From: Gammaproteobacteria bacterium
GTDB taxonomy: Bacteria > Pseudomonadota > Gammaproteobacteria > Pseudomonadales > Azotimanducaceae
Assembly (NCBI GenBank): GCA_020832085.1
Contig: JAFIFJ010000084.1
Coordinates: forward strand, 1-32,508
Direction of reading: 5' to 3'
DNA length: 32,508 nucleotides
Each line of letters begins with the position of its first letter. Position 1 is the stretch's first letter. Shown piece after piece: positions 8,483 to 16,872 of this stretch. The notes beneath the pieces were generated by a model. That model did not search any database and had not been told where the DNA came from. It saw nothing but the letters and a program-made list of their open reading frames with translations. The translations under genes and the position numbers were made by a program.

Positions 8483-10477
8483 TCAGCGACGACGATCCAG
8501 AATACGCTGGGTGAACGGATACTCCACAAAAGACCGGCACCGCGAGACCTGCGGCGAATCAACCAGCAGCGCCCGGGGAATCATGTTGAAGAACGATTCG
8601 GTGTCCTGCTGATCCCTCGTCGTCATATACACACAGTATTCGAGCCATTGTGGCACCAACGCTCCCGCTTCCTGCTCCCAGCGACCCGCTGCGTCCAACT
8701 GACGAGCCAATTCCAGCCACAGTCCGGGCGCAAGCGGGTTGCGCTCCAATGCCTCCTCGAGGAGGCGCTGGCGAACCCTGAGATCAATGCGACCAGTAGC
8801 CGCCAGAAAGCGTACATAAGCGATATCGAAATCAGCCTGCCAGGGTTGCGCCGATCTGGCCTCGTTGAAACCCGCGACGGCCTGCTCAGCGAGCTGAGCT
8901 CTGGTCTCACCCTCGGCATGGAAGTAGAGCTGCGCAGCCCAGCTCGCTTGCATGAACGAGGGAACACCATGGCCGAGGCCGAAGCTACGTAATCGATCCG
9001 ACCAGACGAAGTGCTGTTCATCCGTCAATCTGATCGCGAGCCTGCCCGGAAGCAGGTCATGTTCGCGCAAGACTGCCCAGGTTAATCCATGGGCGACCGC
9101 CGGCAGCCACAACAGAATTGCGGCCGCCGCGAACACCCCGGACCACCAGCGTCCTGGCGCTGAACTTCGCACCGCAACTTCGGGACATCGGTGACTCGCC
9201 GGCTGCTGGGCAGCACTGCAGCAGATCACCAGTGACGCCACCACAATGTTCAGGAGAGTGGGATCGTAAAGCGGAAAATTGATGATGGCGTGGACAAGAA
9301 TCAGACCCGCCATGACTCCTGACACCAACCCGATTTGCAGGTCCCAAGGCGGTCGTTCTGACGCCCATCGACGCCGCGCCAGCGTCAGGAATGCCACCAG
9401 GAAGACACCCAGGACACACAACAGGAGGAGCACGAAGGGCAGGCCCGCTTCGAACGCGAGCTGCAACCAGTCGTTGTGTACAAAAGTTCCGTCGGACCGG
9501 TCAGTGGGTGGGCGCAACGGCGGATAGATCACAGCAAAACTATTGAGCCCGGTCCCGGTAGCCCAACCTTGGGCAAGCAACTGCCAGGCAACGCCCCACA
9601 GCCCGAAGCGCTGACTGAAGGCTGACTCAGCGGAGCTGCCGCGGAACCTGTCGATATCTGCAAGGCTCGTGCTGGCACCGAAGTGGAAGCGATCCGGGTC
9701 CAACCCGGCCAGGCCGAAGACCAGGACCACCAGCAGTGCAAGCATGGTCATCCAAGGCTGCTTCAAGGCCAAACCAACAGCCAGGATGCCCACGGGAAGC
9801 GCCAGCATGATCGCGCGTGCCTCCAGCCCCTGCTGCAGAGCAATCGCGACAAACACTACCCAGCCGCCCAGAAGGGCCGCAGCCACAACAGGGAGCCAGG
9901 CACCTATCCGGAGCATAGACGCTTGAGCGAAAGCCCAGCCCAACATAAGCAGGAACGTCATGAGGGCCAGCCGATCGGCCAGGATGTTAGGATCAAGCTC
10001 TACGGCCCAGTAGCCGTAAACGCTTTGCAGTGCCTCCCAGCTATGCCAGGCCGCGACCACTGCCCCAGGCGTTAGCAGGGCGAAGAGCAGCGCTCCGGCC
10101 CAGCCATTGCGCCATGCGATACGGGCTACTGGAACCAGGCAAAGTGCCGACCACCAGACCCAGGTGGAGTAGAGCCCCCGCGCAGGCGCAACGCTGCCGA
10201 ACTGGACGAAGCCCAGCCAGAGGGCTGCCGCGAGCGCGACACCCAGAAAAGGAAGCTCGCTCCGCCTGTCGGAGCTGACCTGCAATTCCCGAAGCGCTAT
10301 TCCTGCTGCAGCGAGGAGCAGCAGTGCGCCCCAGAGAACATGGACAAAGTCAGCCTCGAAATAGTAGGCCCGCGCCACCAAAGCCTGGGCCAGAAAGACG
10401 AAGCTCGTGAGGAGGAAGCGGGAATGACGCACACCGGTGCTGGGCGATGGGGCGGTACCAACTCGGGATTCAGTCAT
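8483..10477 (-). CDS. PglL/TfpO-type O-oligosaccharyltransferase (Wzy_C family), likely pilin glycosylation ligase
   Basis: A 664-residue multi-spanning inner-membrane protein with about eleven hydrophobic segments over residues 20-450 and a soluble C-terminal part rich in TPR-like helices (for example RLLEEALERNPLAPGLWLEL). The diagnostic periplasmic loop of the O-antigen-ligase/PglL superfamily is present: GTGLNSFAVIYPP, then FVHNDWLQLAFEAGLPF with the conserved His. These enzymes move a lipid-linked glycan onto O-antigen or onto Ser/Thr of proteins. Its place next to tRNA-Thr and two pilin genes matches the known Pseudomonas pilA-tfpO-tRNA-Thr layout, so pilin is the likely acceptor (inference). 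Base composition is lower in GC than its neighbours (the 60 bases from 9241 are about 47%), hinting at a transferred or fast-changing gene. The ribosome site at the ATG is weak. Confidence 0.82.
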   Translation of the reverse strand: MTESRVGTAPSPSTGVRHSRFLLTSFVFLAQALVARAYYFEADFVHVLWGALLLLAAAGIALRELQVSSDRRSELPFLGVALAAALWLGFVQFGSVAPARGLYSTWVWWSALCLVPVARIAWRNGWAGALLFALLTPGAVVAAWHSWEALQSVYGYWAVELDPNILADRLALMTFLLMLGWAFAQASMLRIGAWLPVVAAALLGGWVVFVAIALQQGLEARAIMLALPVGILAVGLALKQPWMTMLALLVVLVFGLAGLDPDRFHFGASTSLADIDRFRGSSAESAFSQRFGLWGVAWQLLAQGWATGTGLNSFAVIYPPLRPPTDRSDGTFVHNDWLQLAFEAGLPFVLLLLCVLGVFLVAFLTLARRRWASERPPWDLQIGLVSGVMAGLILVHAIINFPLYDPTLLNIVVASLVICCSAAQQPASHRCPEVAVRSSAPGRWWSGVFAAAAILLWLPAVAHGLTWAVLREHDLLPGRLAIRLTDEQHFVWSDRLRSFGLGHGVPSFMQASWAAQLYFHAEGETRAQLAEQAVAGFNEARSAQPWQADFDIAYVRFLAATGRIDLRVRQRLLEEALERNPLAPGLWLELARQLDAAGRWEQEAGALVPQWLEYCVYMTTRDQQDTESFFNMIPRALLVDSPQVSRCRSFVEYPFTQRILDRRR

Positions 10478-10548
10478 TGCCGACAGCCCTGTGGTGACGA
10501 GCCACTGCGTACTACAAGCTGGACAGCACCAGAGCGGCTTTGGAAACC

Positions 10549-10624
<76 letters not shown>

Positions 10625-10674
10625 GCGAGGCGCGCGAGAATATACGTCGGCGAAAACCGACGCAACCCGCAAAG

Positions 10675-11031
10675 TCAGGGGAAGGTCCGGGTCACCGTAG
10701 AGCCGGCCGAGTCGGTCGCTTCCACGACGTAACTATTGCCATCGAGGGTGACGACATAGGTCGCTCCAGTGCCGTCTGATTCAGGCCGCCAGCCGATGGG
10801 CGTGTCCGCCGGTGCGTCGGGATCCCAGGTAAACGCCGCGTAACTGCCTGTCCGGAGACGAAAGTCCTCTTGGAAGATGCGCATCGTGCTGATGTTGTGC
10901 AGCAGCACGCCTTCTCTGGCGGTCTCCAGGTAGCTGTTGTACGCCGGAATCGCGATTGCGGCGAGGACCGCAATGATCGCCACTGCTATCATCAGTTCTA
11001 TCAGAGAAAAGCCGCGCTTGAACCGGGTCAT
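10675..11031 (-). CDS. PilE-like type IV (minor) pilin
   Basis: A 118-residue prepilin. Residues 1-7 (MTRFKRG) are the leader; PilD would cut after Gly7, leaving Phe1 and Glu5 in FSLIEL, followed by the hydrophobic alpha1 spine MIAVAIIAVLAAIAIPAYNSYL. The globular part resembles the PilE minor-pilin class (FQEDFRLRTGSYAAF, then YVVTLDGNSYVVEATD), but it is short and has no cysteine, so the usual D-region disulfide is missing. The ATG at 11031 has AGGAA about nine bases upstream. It follows pilA on the same strand after a strong hairpin, so it may be made at lower levels from readthrough. It could be a minor subunit or a second major pilin. Confidence 0.8.
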   Translation of the reverse strand: MTRFKRGFSLIELMIAVAIIAVLAAIAIPAYNSYLETAREGVLLHNISTMRIFQEDFRLRTGSYAAFTWDPDAPADTPIGWRPESDGTGATYVVTLDGNSYVVEATDSAGSTVTRTFP

Positions 11032-11063
11032 GTCTGATTTTTCCTAACGGCGGACCACCAAAC

Positions 11064-11101
11064 GGACAGACGGAGTGATGTTAGCATCCCTCCGCCTGTC
11101 C
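11064..11101 (-). terminator. Strong hairpin between pilA and the PilE-like gene, candidate attenuator
   Basis: Bases 11064-11075 pair with 11090-11101 (12 pairs with one mismatch), and the loop contains a further GATG/CATC pairing around TTAG, so nearly all 38 bases fold. It lies 40 bases after the pilA stop in the direction of transcription and before the ribosome site of the next pilin. There is no long U tract, so it may act as a partial terminator or as an RNA 3' end stabiliser for abundant pilA mRNA. Confidence 0.65.
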
Positions 11102-11140
11102 CCTGAGACAAAAAGTCCCGTGGTCGCAACCGGGCCGGAA

Positions 11141-11602
11141 TCAAATGTTCCTGAATTCGATACGACGCTGGAAGGAATTCGTGGCCGCACCATCATTCAT
11201 GCCACGGTAGTTCGGGCGGGTGACCGTGTACTCGATGGTGGCGTCAGTCGCCCCATTATCCGCAATGCCGACCACACCGCCGTCGTCGTCCGCAGCAGCA
11301 GCATAGGGCTCTCCACCACCCGGTGCAGCGCCGCCCGAAGCGTTGAGCTGAGTGACGATCTCCGCAGCCGTCGGAATGTCCCCGGCCACGTTTCTGCCTC
11401 GGATGGCGGCATTGGCTTGAATCCGGCGCAGTTCGTTCTCGATGTAGCGAGACGCCTGCTCAAAATGGTTAGTGACCTTGGCCATATTCGCGTTGGTGAT
11501 GTAGTTCTGGTACGCCGGCAGCGCGACGGCCGCCAGGATGCCGATGATCGCAACCACGATCATCAGTTCGATGAGCGTAAAGCCCTTCTGATTCGTCTTC
11601 AT
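11141..11602 (-). CDS. pilA: Major type IV pilin
   Basis: A 153-residue prepilin. The leader MKTNQKG is cut after Gly7, giving mature Phe1 and Glu5 in [22 protein letters not shown], the canonical PilA alpha1 helix used for membrane holding and fibre packing. The rest is variable, with a Gly/Ala/Asp-rich section ([20 protein letters not shown]) and no cysteine, so the disulfide-bounded D loop of classical PilA is absent. The ATG at 11602 is preceded by GGAG at nine bases; the open frame further upstream is unrelated and is cut off by the sigma-54 promoter. It is divergent from pilBCD, and a perfect RpoN promoter lies upstream, so control by PilS/PilR (not in this window) is expected. Confidence 0.93.
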   Translation of the reverse strand: MKTNQKGFTLIELMIVVAIIGILAAVALPAYQNYITNANMAKVTNHFEQASRYIENELRRIQANAAIRGRNVAGDIPTAAEIVTQLNASGGAAPGGGEPYAAAADDDGGVVGIADNGATDATIEYTVTRPNYRGMNDGAATNSFQRRIEFRNI

Positions 11603-11681
11603 CGGATGACTCCATTGTCCCGCGGGTGAACTTGATGTTCGGGCCCGGAGCCCCTGCTCCTGACCAGCAATACTTACGGCA

Positions 11682-11696
11682 GCAAACCGTGTGCCA
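11682..11696 (-). promoter_or_regulatory. Sigma-54 (RpoN) promoter of pilA
   Basis: The minus strand reads TGGCAC-N5-TTGC, an exact match to the -24/-12 consensus, with GG and GC starting 12 bases apart. Transcription would start near 11670, leaving a leader of about 68 bases before the pilA ATG. In Pseudomonas and many relatives, pilA is transcribed by RpoN with the activator PilR, so site and gene agree. Confidence 0.93.
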
Positions 11697-11752
11697 CACC
11701 ACGAAACGCAATTAAGACACTGATTTAAAAACAAAATAGATCAGATACCCGA

Positions 11753-11830
11753 GTGACGCTGGACGTCACCCCAAATGGCATACTGCCCCTGGGCGTCACT
11801 CCCGCGTCCAAAAGTGACCTTTTGCGTCAC
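11753..11830. promoter_or_regulatory. Candidate activator-binding cluster: two GTGACS-N5-CGTCAC palindromes plus a half site
   Basis: A perfect palindrome GTGACG-N5-CGTCAC lies at 11753-11769 and a near-identical one, GTGACC-N5-CGTCAC, at 11814-11830. A single CGTCAC sits between them at 11794-11799. The two palindromes start 61 bases apart, close to six helical turns. Seen from the pilA sigma-54 promoter they lie about 57-150 bases upstream, the usual place for enhancer sites of RpoN activators such as PilR. They are also upstream of pilB on the other strand. Binding by PilR is inference; a different regulator is possible. Confidence 0.6.
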
Positions 11831-12013
11831 TTTCTGACCCAGCGCTGCTGGCTCGGCCCACGGAAGGGTTCAATTGCAGATCTCCAGGGCGATGCCCAAG
11901 GCCGCATGCCCAGTCGACAAGCGCCCGTGGCGATGGCTAAACTCGACTAAACGCCTGATTCGCGTGGGACTTCCCCGTTGTCCAGGCTCTCCCTCCCGGT
12001 GACGCGAGCGACC

Positions 12014-13735
12014 ATGGCATCTGAAACCCTCCCGCTGAGCGGTCTTGCCCGACGTCTGGTGCAGGATGGCATCCTCACTGCCGACGCGGCCCAGACCGCA
12101 GCTGAGGAAGCACGCAAGGCCAAGCTGCCCTTCGTCAGCCATCTCGTCCAGCAGGGCGTGGCCAGCGGTCAGGCCATCGCCAGTTCGGCGTCGCTGGAGT
12201 TCGGCGTGCCACTGTTCGATCTCGACTGCATCGACCCGGAAGCCATCCCGAAGGATCTGGTGGCCGACAAACTGATCAAGGCCCACCATGCCCTGCCGCT
12301 GGTGCGCCGGGGCGTACGCCTGTTCGTGGCGGTGTCGGATCCCACCAACCTGCAGGGACTCGACGAGATCAAGTTCCAGACCGGCGTCAACACCGAGCCG
12401 GTGCTGGTGGAGGAAGACAAGCTCGCAGCGATGATCGAAAGGCACCTCTCCAAGCAGGAGGAGGACGCCTTCGGTGATCTCGACGACGCCGACCTCGAAG
12501 ATCTCGATCTCGAGGCCGTAGACGACGACAGGAAGGACGAGGTCGATGCCAGCAAGGGCGCCGACGAGACCCCCATCGTCCGCTTCGTCAACAAGATGCT
12601 GCTCGACGCCATCAAGGGTGGTTCCTCGGACATCCACTTCGAACCCTACGAGAAGGCCTATCGGGTCCGCTTCCGCACCGACGGCATCCTGCACGAGGTG
12701 GCCAAGCCTCCGGTGACCCTGGGGGTTCGCCTCTCGGCCCGCCTCAAGGTCATGTCGCAGATGGACATCTCGGAACGGCGCATCCCCCAGGATGGCCGCA
12801 TCAAGATGAAGATCTCCAAGAACCGGGCCATCGACTTCCGCGTCAACACGCTTCCCACCCTGTTCGGTGAGAAGGTGGTGCTGCGGATTCTCGATCCGTC
12901 CAGCGCGAAGATGGGCATCGACGCCCTCGGTTACGAGGAGGACCAGAAGAAGCTCTACATGGACGCCCTCGAATCGCCCCAGGGCATGATCCTGGTCACC
13001 GGCCCCACCGGTTCCGGCAAGACCGTGTCGCTGTACACCGGCCTGAACATCCTCAATACCACCGAGCGCAACATCGCCACGGCCGAGGATCCGGTGGAGA
13101 TCAACCTCGAAGGGATCAACCAGGTCAACGTCAACGCCAAGGTCGGCCTCGACTTCGCCGCCGCGCTGCGTTCCTTCCTGCGCCAGGATCCCGACATCGT
13201 CATGGTCGGTGAGATCCGCGACCTCGAGACCGCGAACATCGCCATCAAGGCGGCCCAGACCGGCCACATGGTGCTCTCCACGCTGCACACCAACTCGGCA
13301 CCGGAGACCCTCACCCGCCTGCGCAACATGGGCGTGCCGTCGTTCAACATTGCCACTTCGGTGAACCTGATCATTGCCCAACGTCTGGCACGGCGGTTGT
13401 GCAACTACTGCAAGCAGCGCCAGGAAGTCCCGCGGGAGGCCCTCATCGAACTCGGTTTCCACGAAAACGAAGTGGACGGCATGGAACTCTACGAGCCCAA
13501 CCCCAAGGGCTGCGACAAATGCAGCGCCGGGTACAAGGGCCGGGTCGGAATCTACGAAGTGGTGAAGATCACCAAGGCCCTGCAGCGGATCATCATGGAA
13601 GACGGAAATGCGATCGAGATCGCAGAAGCTGCCAAGGCCGAGGGTTTCAATGATCTGCATCGGTCGGGCCTGGTCAAGGCCAAGCAGGGTGTGACCAGCC
13701 TCGCCGAGGTCAACCGCGTGACCATGGGTCACTGA
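12014..13735 (+). CDS. pilB: Type IV pilus assembly ATPase PilB
   Basis: A 573-residue hexameric cytoplasmic ATPase powering pilus extension, close to the usual length. An N-terminal MshEN/T2SSE_N region (about 1-150) is followed by an acidic insert (EEDAFGDLDDADLEDLDLEAVDDD), then the ATPase core with Walker A GPTGSGKT, the Asp-box region and the Walker B/His-box segment VMVGEIRDLETANIAIKAAQ. A zinc tetracysteine motif follows (CNYC...CDKC). The ATG at 12014 is preferred; a TTG 12 codons upstream is possible, and the ribosome site is weak in either case. It begins the pilB-pilC-pilD-coaE-yacG run and is divergent from pilA. Confidence 0.97.
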   Translation: MASETLPLSGLARRLVQDGILTADAAQTAAEEARKAKLPFVSHLVQQGVASGQAIASSASLEFGVPLFDLDCIDPEAIPKDLVADKLIKAHHALPLVRRGVRLFVAVSDPTNLQGLDEIKFQTGVNTEPVLVEEDKLAAMIERHLSKQEEDAFGDLDDADLEDLDLEAVDDDRKDEVDASKGADETPIVRFVNKMLLDAIKGGSSDIHFEPYEKAYRVRFRTDGILHEVAKPPVTLGVRLSARLKVMSQMDISERRIPQDGRIKMKISKNRAIDFRVNTLPTLFGEKVVLRILDPSSAKMGIDALGYEEDQKKLYMDALESPQGMILVTGPTGSGKTVSLYTGLNILNTTERNIATAEDPVEINLEGINQVNVNAKVGLDFAAALRSFLRQDPDIVMVGEIRDLETANIAIKAAQTGHMVLSTLHTNSAPETLTRLRNMGVPSFNIATSVNLIIAQRLARRLCNYCKQRQEVPREALIELGFHENEVDGMELYEPNPKGCDKCSAGYKGRVGIYEVVKITKALQRIIMEDGNAIEIAEAAKAEGFNDLHRSGLVKAKQGVTSLAEVNRVTMGH

Positions 13736-13758
13736 CAGTCAACGCAAGGATCCGGGTG

Positions 13759-14973
13759 ATGGCCGAAAGCGCCGTTTTCAACTACGAGGGCACCGACCGC
13801 TCCGGCAAGAAGACCAAGGGCGAAATCAACGGCGTCAATCCCCAGGCCGTGAAGGCCGAACTGCGCAAGCAGGGCATCAACGCCACCAAGGTCAAGAAGA
13901 AGAGCGCCGGATTCAAGCTGCCCGGCATGGGCGGCAAGATCAAACCCAGCGACATCGCCCTGTTCAGCCGCCAGATGGCCACCATGATGAAGGCCGGCGT
14001 ACCGCTGGTGCAGTCCTTCGACATCGTCGCCGACGGCCTCGACAATCCGAAGATGCGCGAACTGGTGCATCAGATCCGCGACGACGTCTCCTCAGGCAAC
14101 TCGTTTGCCAGTTCCATCCGCAAACGTCCGGACGAGTTCGACGAGCTGTACTGCAATCTGGTGGACTCGGGCGAGCAGTCCGGATCCCTGGAAACCATGC
14201 TCGACCGGATCGCCACCTACAAGGAGAAGACCGAGGCCCTGAAGGGCAAGATCAAGAGCGCCATGACCTATCCCATCGCGGTGATCGTCATCGCCTTCGT
14301 GGTGTCGGGCATCCTGCTGATCAAGGTCGTGCCCCAGTTCGAAGAGATCTTTGCCGGCTTCGGGGCAGAGCTGCCGGCCTTCACCCAGTGGGTGATCGGT
14401 TTGTCCGAACTGGCCCAGGCTTACTGGTTCGTTGCCGTCATCGCCGTCGGACTGTTCATCTGGGGCTTCGGGCAAGGCATGAAGCGTTCCGTGAAGCTGC
14501 GCAACAGCGTCGATCGCGCCCTGCTCAAGGCGCCGGTCGCCGGCGACATCATCATGAAGTCCTCCGTTGCCCGGTTTGCACGCACCCTCTCCACCACCTT
14601 TGCCGCTGGTGTGCCGCTGGTGGATGCGCTGAAGTCCGTATCCGGCGCCACCGGCAATGTGGTGTTCCGCGATGCGGTGGACAAGATCGCCTACGAAGTG
14701 GAGGGCGGGACGCAGCTCACCTTCGCCATGCGTGCCACCGGGGTGTGGCCGAACATGGTGATCCAGATGGTGTCCATCGGCGAGGAGTCCGGTGCCCTCG
14801 ACGAAATGCTCGACAAGGCCGCCACCTACTTCGAGGAGGAGGTGGACGCCGCCGTGGATAGCCTCACCAGCCTCATGGAACCCATGATCATGTCCATCCT
14901 CGGGGTGCTGGTGGGCGGCCTGATCATCGCCATGTACCTGCCGATCTTCCAGCTCGGCGCCGTGGTCGGCTGA
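13759..14973 (+). CDS. pilC: Type IV pilus inner-membrane platform protein PilC
   Basis: A 404-residue polytopic platform protein of the GspF/PilC family that links PilB to the growing pilin fibre. Both T2SSF repeats are visible, each opening with a related block (FSRQMATMMKAGVPLVQSFD and FARTLSTTFAAGVPLVDALK) and each followed by GEQSGSLETML-like or GEESGALDEML-like segments. Hydrophobic helices lie near residues 170-190, 215-235 and 375-400. The ATG at 13759 has AAGGA eight bases upstream; a GTG one codon earlier is equally in frame. It starts 23 bases after pilB. Confidence 0.97.
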   Translation: MAESAVFNYEGTDRSGKKTKGEINGVNPQAVKAELRKQGINATKVKKKSAGFKLPGMGGKIKPSDIALFSRQMATMMKAGVPLVQSFDIVADGLDNPKMRELVHQIRDDVSSGNSFASSIRKRPDEFDELYCNLVDSGEQSGSLETMLDRIATYKEKTEALKGKIKSAMTYPIAVIVIAFVVSGILLIKVVPQFEEIFAGFGAELPAFTQWVIGLSELAQAYWFVAVIAVGLFIWGFGQGMKRSVKLRNSVDRALLKAPVAGDIIMKSSVARFARTLSTTFAAGVPLVDALKSVSGATGNVVFRDAVDKIAYEVEGGTQLTFAMRATGVWPNMVIQMVSIGEESGALDEMLDKAATYFEEEVDAAVDSLTSLMEPMIMSILGVLVGGLIIAMYLPIFQLGAVVG

Positions 14974-15028
14974 TGGTGGCATCGAAGGACACGAATCGAG
15001 GCCTGCCCATTCCTGCTCTGACAACGTG

Positions 15029-15898
15029 ATGGAGACCGCTCCTGCCTGGATCGCCGGCATGCCTGTCTGGCTGTACTGGAGTGCGGCGGTCTGGCTGGGT
15101 GCCTGTGTCGGCAGCTTTCTCAACGTGGTGGTCTACCGGCTGCCGGTGATGATGCAGCGCGAGGAATCGGCCTGGGCGCGGGAGGCGCTGGAACTCGAGC
15201 CGGCCGACACGGCCGACGCCGAGCCCTTCAATCTGGTCGTTCCGCGATCCCGCTGTCCTCACTGCGGACATCAGATCCGTGCCTTCGAGAACATTCCGGT
15301 CCTCGGCTGGCTGCTGCTGCGTGGGCGCTGCTCCAACTGCGCAAGCCCCATCGCCCTGCGTTATCCGATCGTGGAGTTCTCCACCGCCCTGGCCACCTGC
15401 GCCGTCCTGGCTGTCTTCGGCCCCACCTGGGCCGCGGTCTGGGCGCTGGCCTTCACCTGGGCATTGATCGCCCTCGCCCTCATCGATCTCGACACCCAGC
15501 TGCTGCCCGACAGCATCGTCCTGCCGCTCCTGTGGCTGGGCCTGCTGGTCAATGTCGGCGGGATGTTCACGAGCCTGCCCGAGGCGGTGGTGGGTGCCGC
15601 CATCGGCTACGGAGTGCTCTGGTCGCTGTACTGGGCATTCCGGTTACTCACCGGCAAGGAAGGCATGGGCTACGGCGACTTCAAACTGATGGGGGCCATG
15701 GGCGCCTGGCTGGGCTGGCCGGCGCTGCCGGGCGTCGTGCTGCTGGCCTCCCTGACAGGCATCATCGCCGCCGTGGCCTTGATGCTGAGCGGCAAGATGC
15801 AGCGGGAAACACCCATGCCCTTCGGGCCCTTCATCGCCGCTGCCGGCTGGCTGGCCATGCTGCTGACGGGCGCGCCGCTCACCCTTGTCTCGATCTGA
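15029..15898 (+). CDS. pilD: Prepilin peptidase / N-methyltransferase PilD
   Basis: A 289-residue inner-membrane aspartyl protease that removes prepilin leaders and methylates the new N-terminus. The N-terminal methyltransferase/zinc domain has two CxxC pairs (CPHC and CSNC); the two catalytic aspartates are in IDLDTQLLPD and GYGDFKLMGA. The N-terminus has the GSFLNVVVYRLP signature of the family, and about seven to eight membrane helices follow. It would process PilA and the PilE-like pilin in this window. The ATG at 15029 (preceded by an in-frame GTG) lacks a strong ribosome site, and the 55-base gap after pilC shows no terminator. Confidence 0.96.
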   Translation: METAPAWIAGMPVWLYWSAAVWLGACVGSFLNVVVYRLPVMMQREESAWAREALELEPADTADAEPFNLVVPRSRCPHCGHQIRAFENIPVLGWLLLRGRCSNCASPIALRYPIVEFSTALATCAVLAVFGPTWAAVWALAFTWALIALALIDLDTQLLPDSIVLPLLWLGLLVNVGGMFTSLPEAVVGAAIGYGVLWSLYWAFRLLTGKEGMGYGDFKLMGAMGAWLGWPALPGVVLLASLTGIIAAVALMLSGKMQRETPMPFGPFIAAAGWLAMLLTGAPLTLVSI

Positions 15899-15951
15899 TC
15901 GCGACCGCACCGGTACACTGCGCCACTTCCAATCCGACAGGACATCCGAAC

Positions 15952-16560
15952 ATGCTCGTCATCGGCATCACCGGCGGCATAGGCAGCGGCAAGACAGCCG
16001 TATCTGATCGCTTCGCAGCCCGCGGCATCGTCGTCGTGGACGCTGACCTCGCATCCAGAGTGGTCGTGGAACCCGGACGCCCGGCTCTCGATGCCATCCG
16101 CGAACACTTCGGCGAAGGCGTCATCAACCCGGACGGCAGCCTCGATCGCGCCGCCCTGCGCAGCAAAGTGTTCGCGGACCCCGCCGAGCGCCGCTGGCTG
16201 GAACAGCTGCTGCATCCCTTGATCGGTGAAGAGATCAGGAACGGCCTGGAGACCGCAGCATCGCCCTACGCCGTGCTGGTGTCGCCGCTGTTGTTCGAAG
16301 CAGGCCAGGTGTCCCTGGTCGATCGCGTCCTGGTGGTGGATGTCCCCGAGGATCTGCAGGTGGAGCGCACTGCCGCCCGCGACGGCAACAGCGCCGAGCA
16401 GGTCCGCGCCATCATGGCCGCCCAGGCTGATCGCAGCACCCGCCTGGCCAGGGCCGATGACGTCATCGTCAACGACCGCGGCCTCGATGAACTCGATGCC
16501 GCCGTCGAAGCACTGCATCAGCGCTATCTGGAACTGGCCCAGGCCCGGAGCGTGCCATGA
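15952..16560 (+). CDS. coaE: Dephospho-CoA kinase
   Basis: A 202-residue enzyme phosphorylating dephospho-CoA in the last step of CoA synthesis. It begins [17 protein letters not shown] with the P-loop GGIGSGKT, followed by [13 protein letters not shown], the HPLI segment, and the LLFEAG motif typical of CoaE. The ATG at 15952 has AGGA about nine bases upstream; the longer open frame upstream overlaps pilD in another phase and is not coding. It lies 53 bases after pilD, and its stop overlaps the yacG start by four bases. The pilBCD-coaE grouping is common in Gammaproteobacteria. Confidence 0.96.
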   Translation: MLVIGITGGIGSGKTAVSDRFAARGIVVVDADLASRVVVEPGRPALDAIREHFGEGVINPDGSLDRAALRSKVFADPAERRWLEQLLHPLIGEEIRNGLETAASPYAVLVSPLLFEAGQVSLVDRVLVVDVPEDLQVERTAARDGNSAEQVRAIMAAQADRSTRLARADDVIVNDRGLDELDAAVEALHQRYLELAQARSVP

Positions 16561-16763
16561 CCCCAGCCGACAAGCCCATCCACATCGTCCGCTGCCCCAC
16601 CTGCAAGCGCTCCGTTCCCTGGCTTCCGGAGAGTCGCTACCGGCCGTTCTGCTCTGAACGCTGCCAGCTCATCGACCTCGGCGCCTGGGCCGACGGCCAG
16701 CACGCCATTCCCGGCGACCCCCAGTGGGCCGACGACGGTGGTGACGACCCGGACGCGCGCTGA
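16557..16763 (+). CDS. yacG: DNA gyrase inhibitor YacG, zinc-binding
   Basis: A 68-residue small zinc protein. The four cysteines of the family zinc finger are present ([11 protein letters not shown] and [16 protein letters not shown]), and the acidic C-terminal tail ([10 protein letters not shown]) is typical. In E. coli YacG binds GyrB and inhibits gyrase. The ATG overlaps the coaE stop (ATGA), indicating translational coupling. In E. coli zapD (yacF) lies between coaE and yacG; here it is absent. Confidence 0.95.
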   Translation: MTPADKPIHIVRCPTCKRSVPWLPESRYRPFCSERCQLIDLGAWADGQHAIPGDPQWADDGGDDPDAR

Positions 16764-16872
16764 GCGCGACCGCCGCCAGCCGCCAACCTCGGGGACCAAT
16801 GTGGGCGTACTGCGCAGCGCCACTGGCGGGCCAAGCGCAGGGGAGCCCTGGCGCACCTGCACGTCACAGCGA

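Noticed and set aside
11753..11830. Palindromes as CRP (cAMP receptor) sites
   Set aside because: CRP sites need TGTGA-N6-TCACA. Here GTGA and TCAC are nine bases apart, so the half-site spacing is wrong.
11870..13732. Long minus-strand open frame opposite pilB
   Set aside because: It mirrors pilB, whose motifs are unmistakable; the antisense translation is a low-complexity His/Leu/Asp-rich string without motifs.
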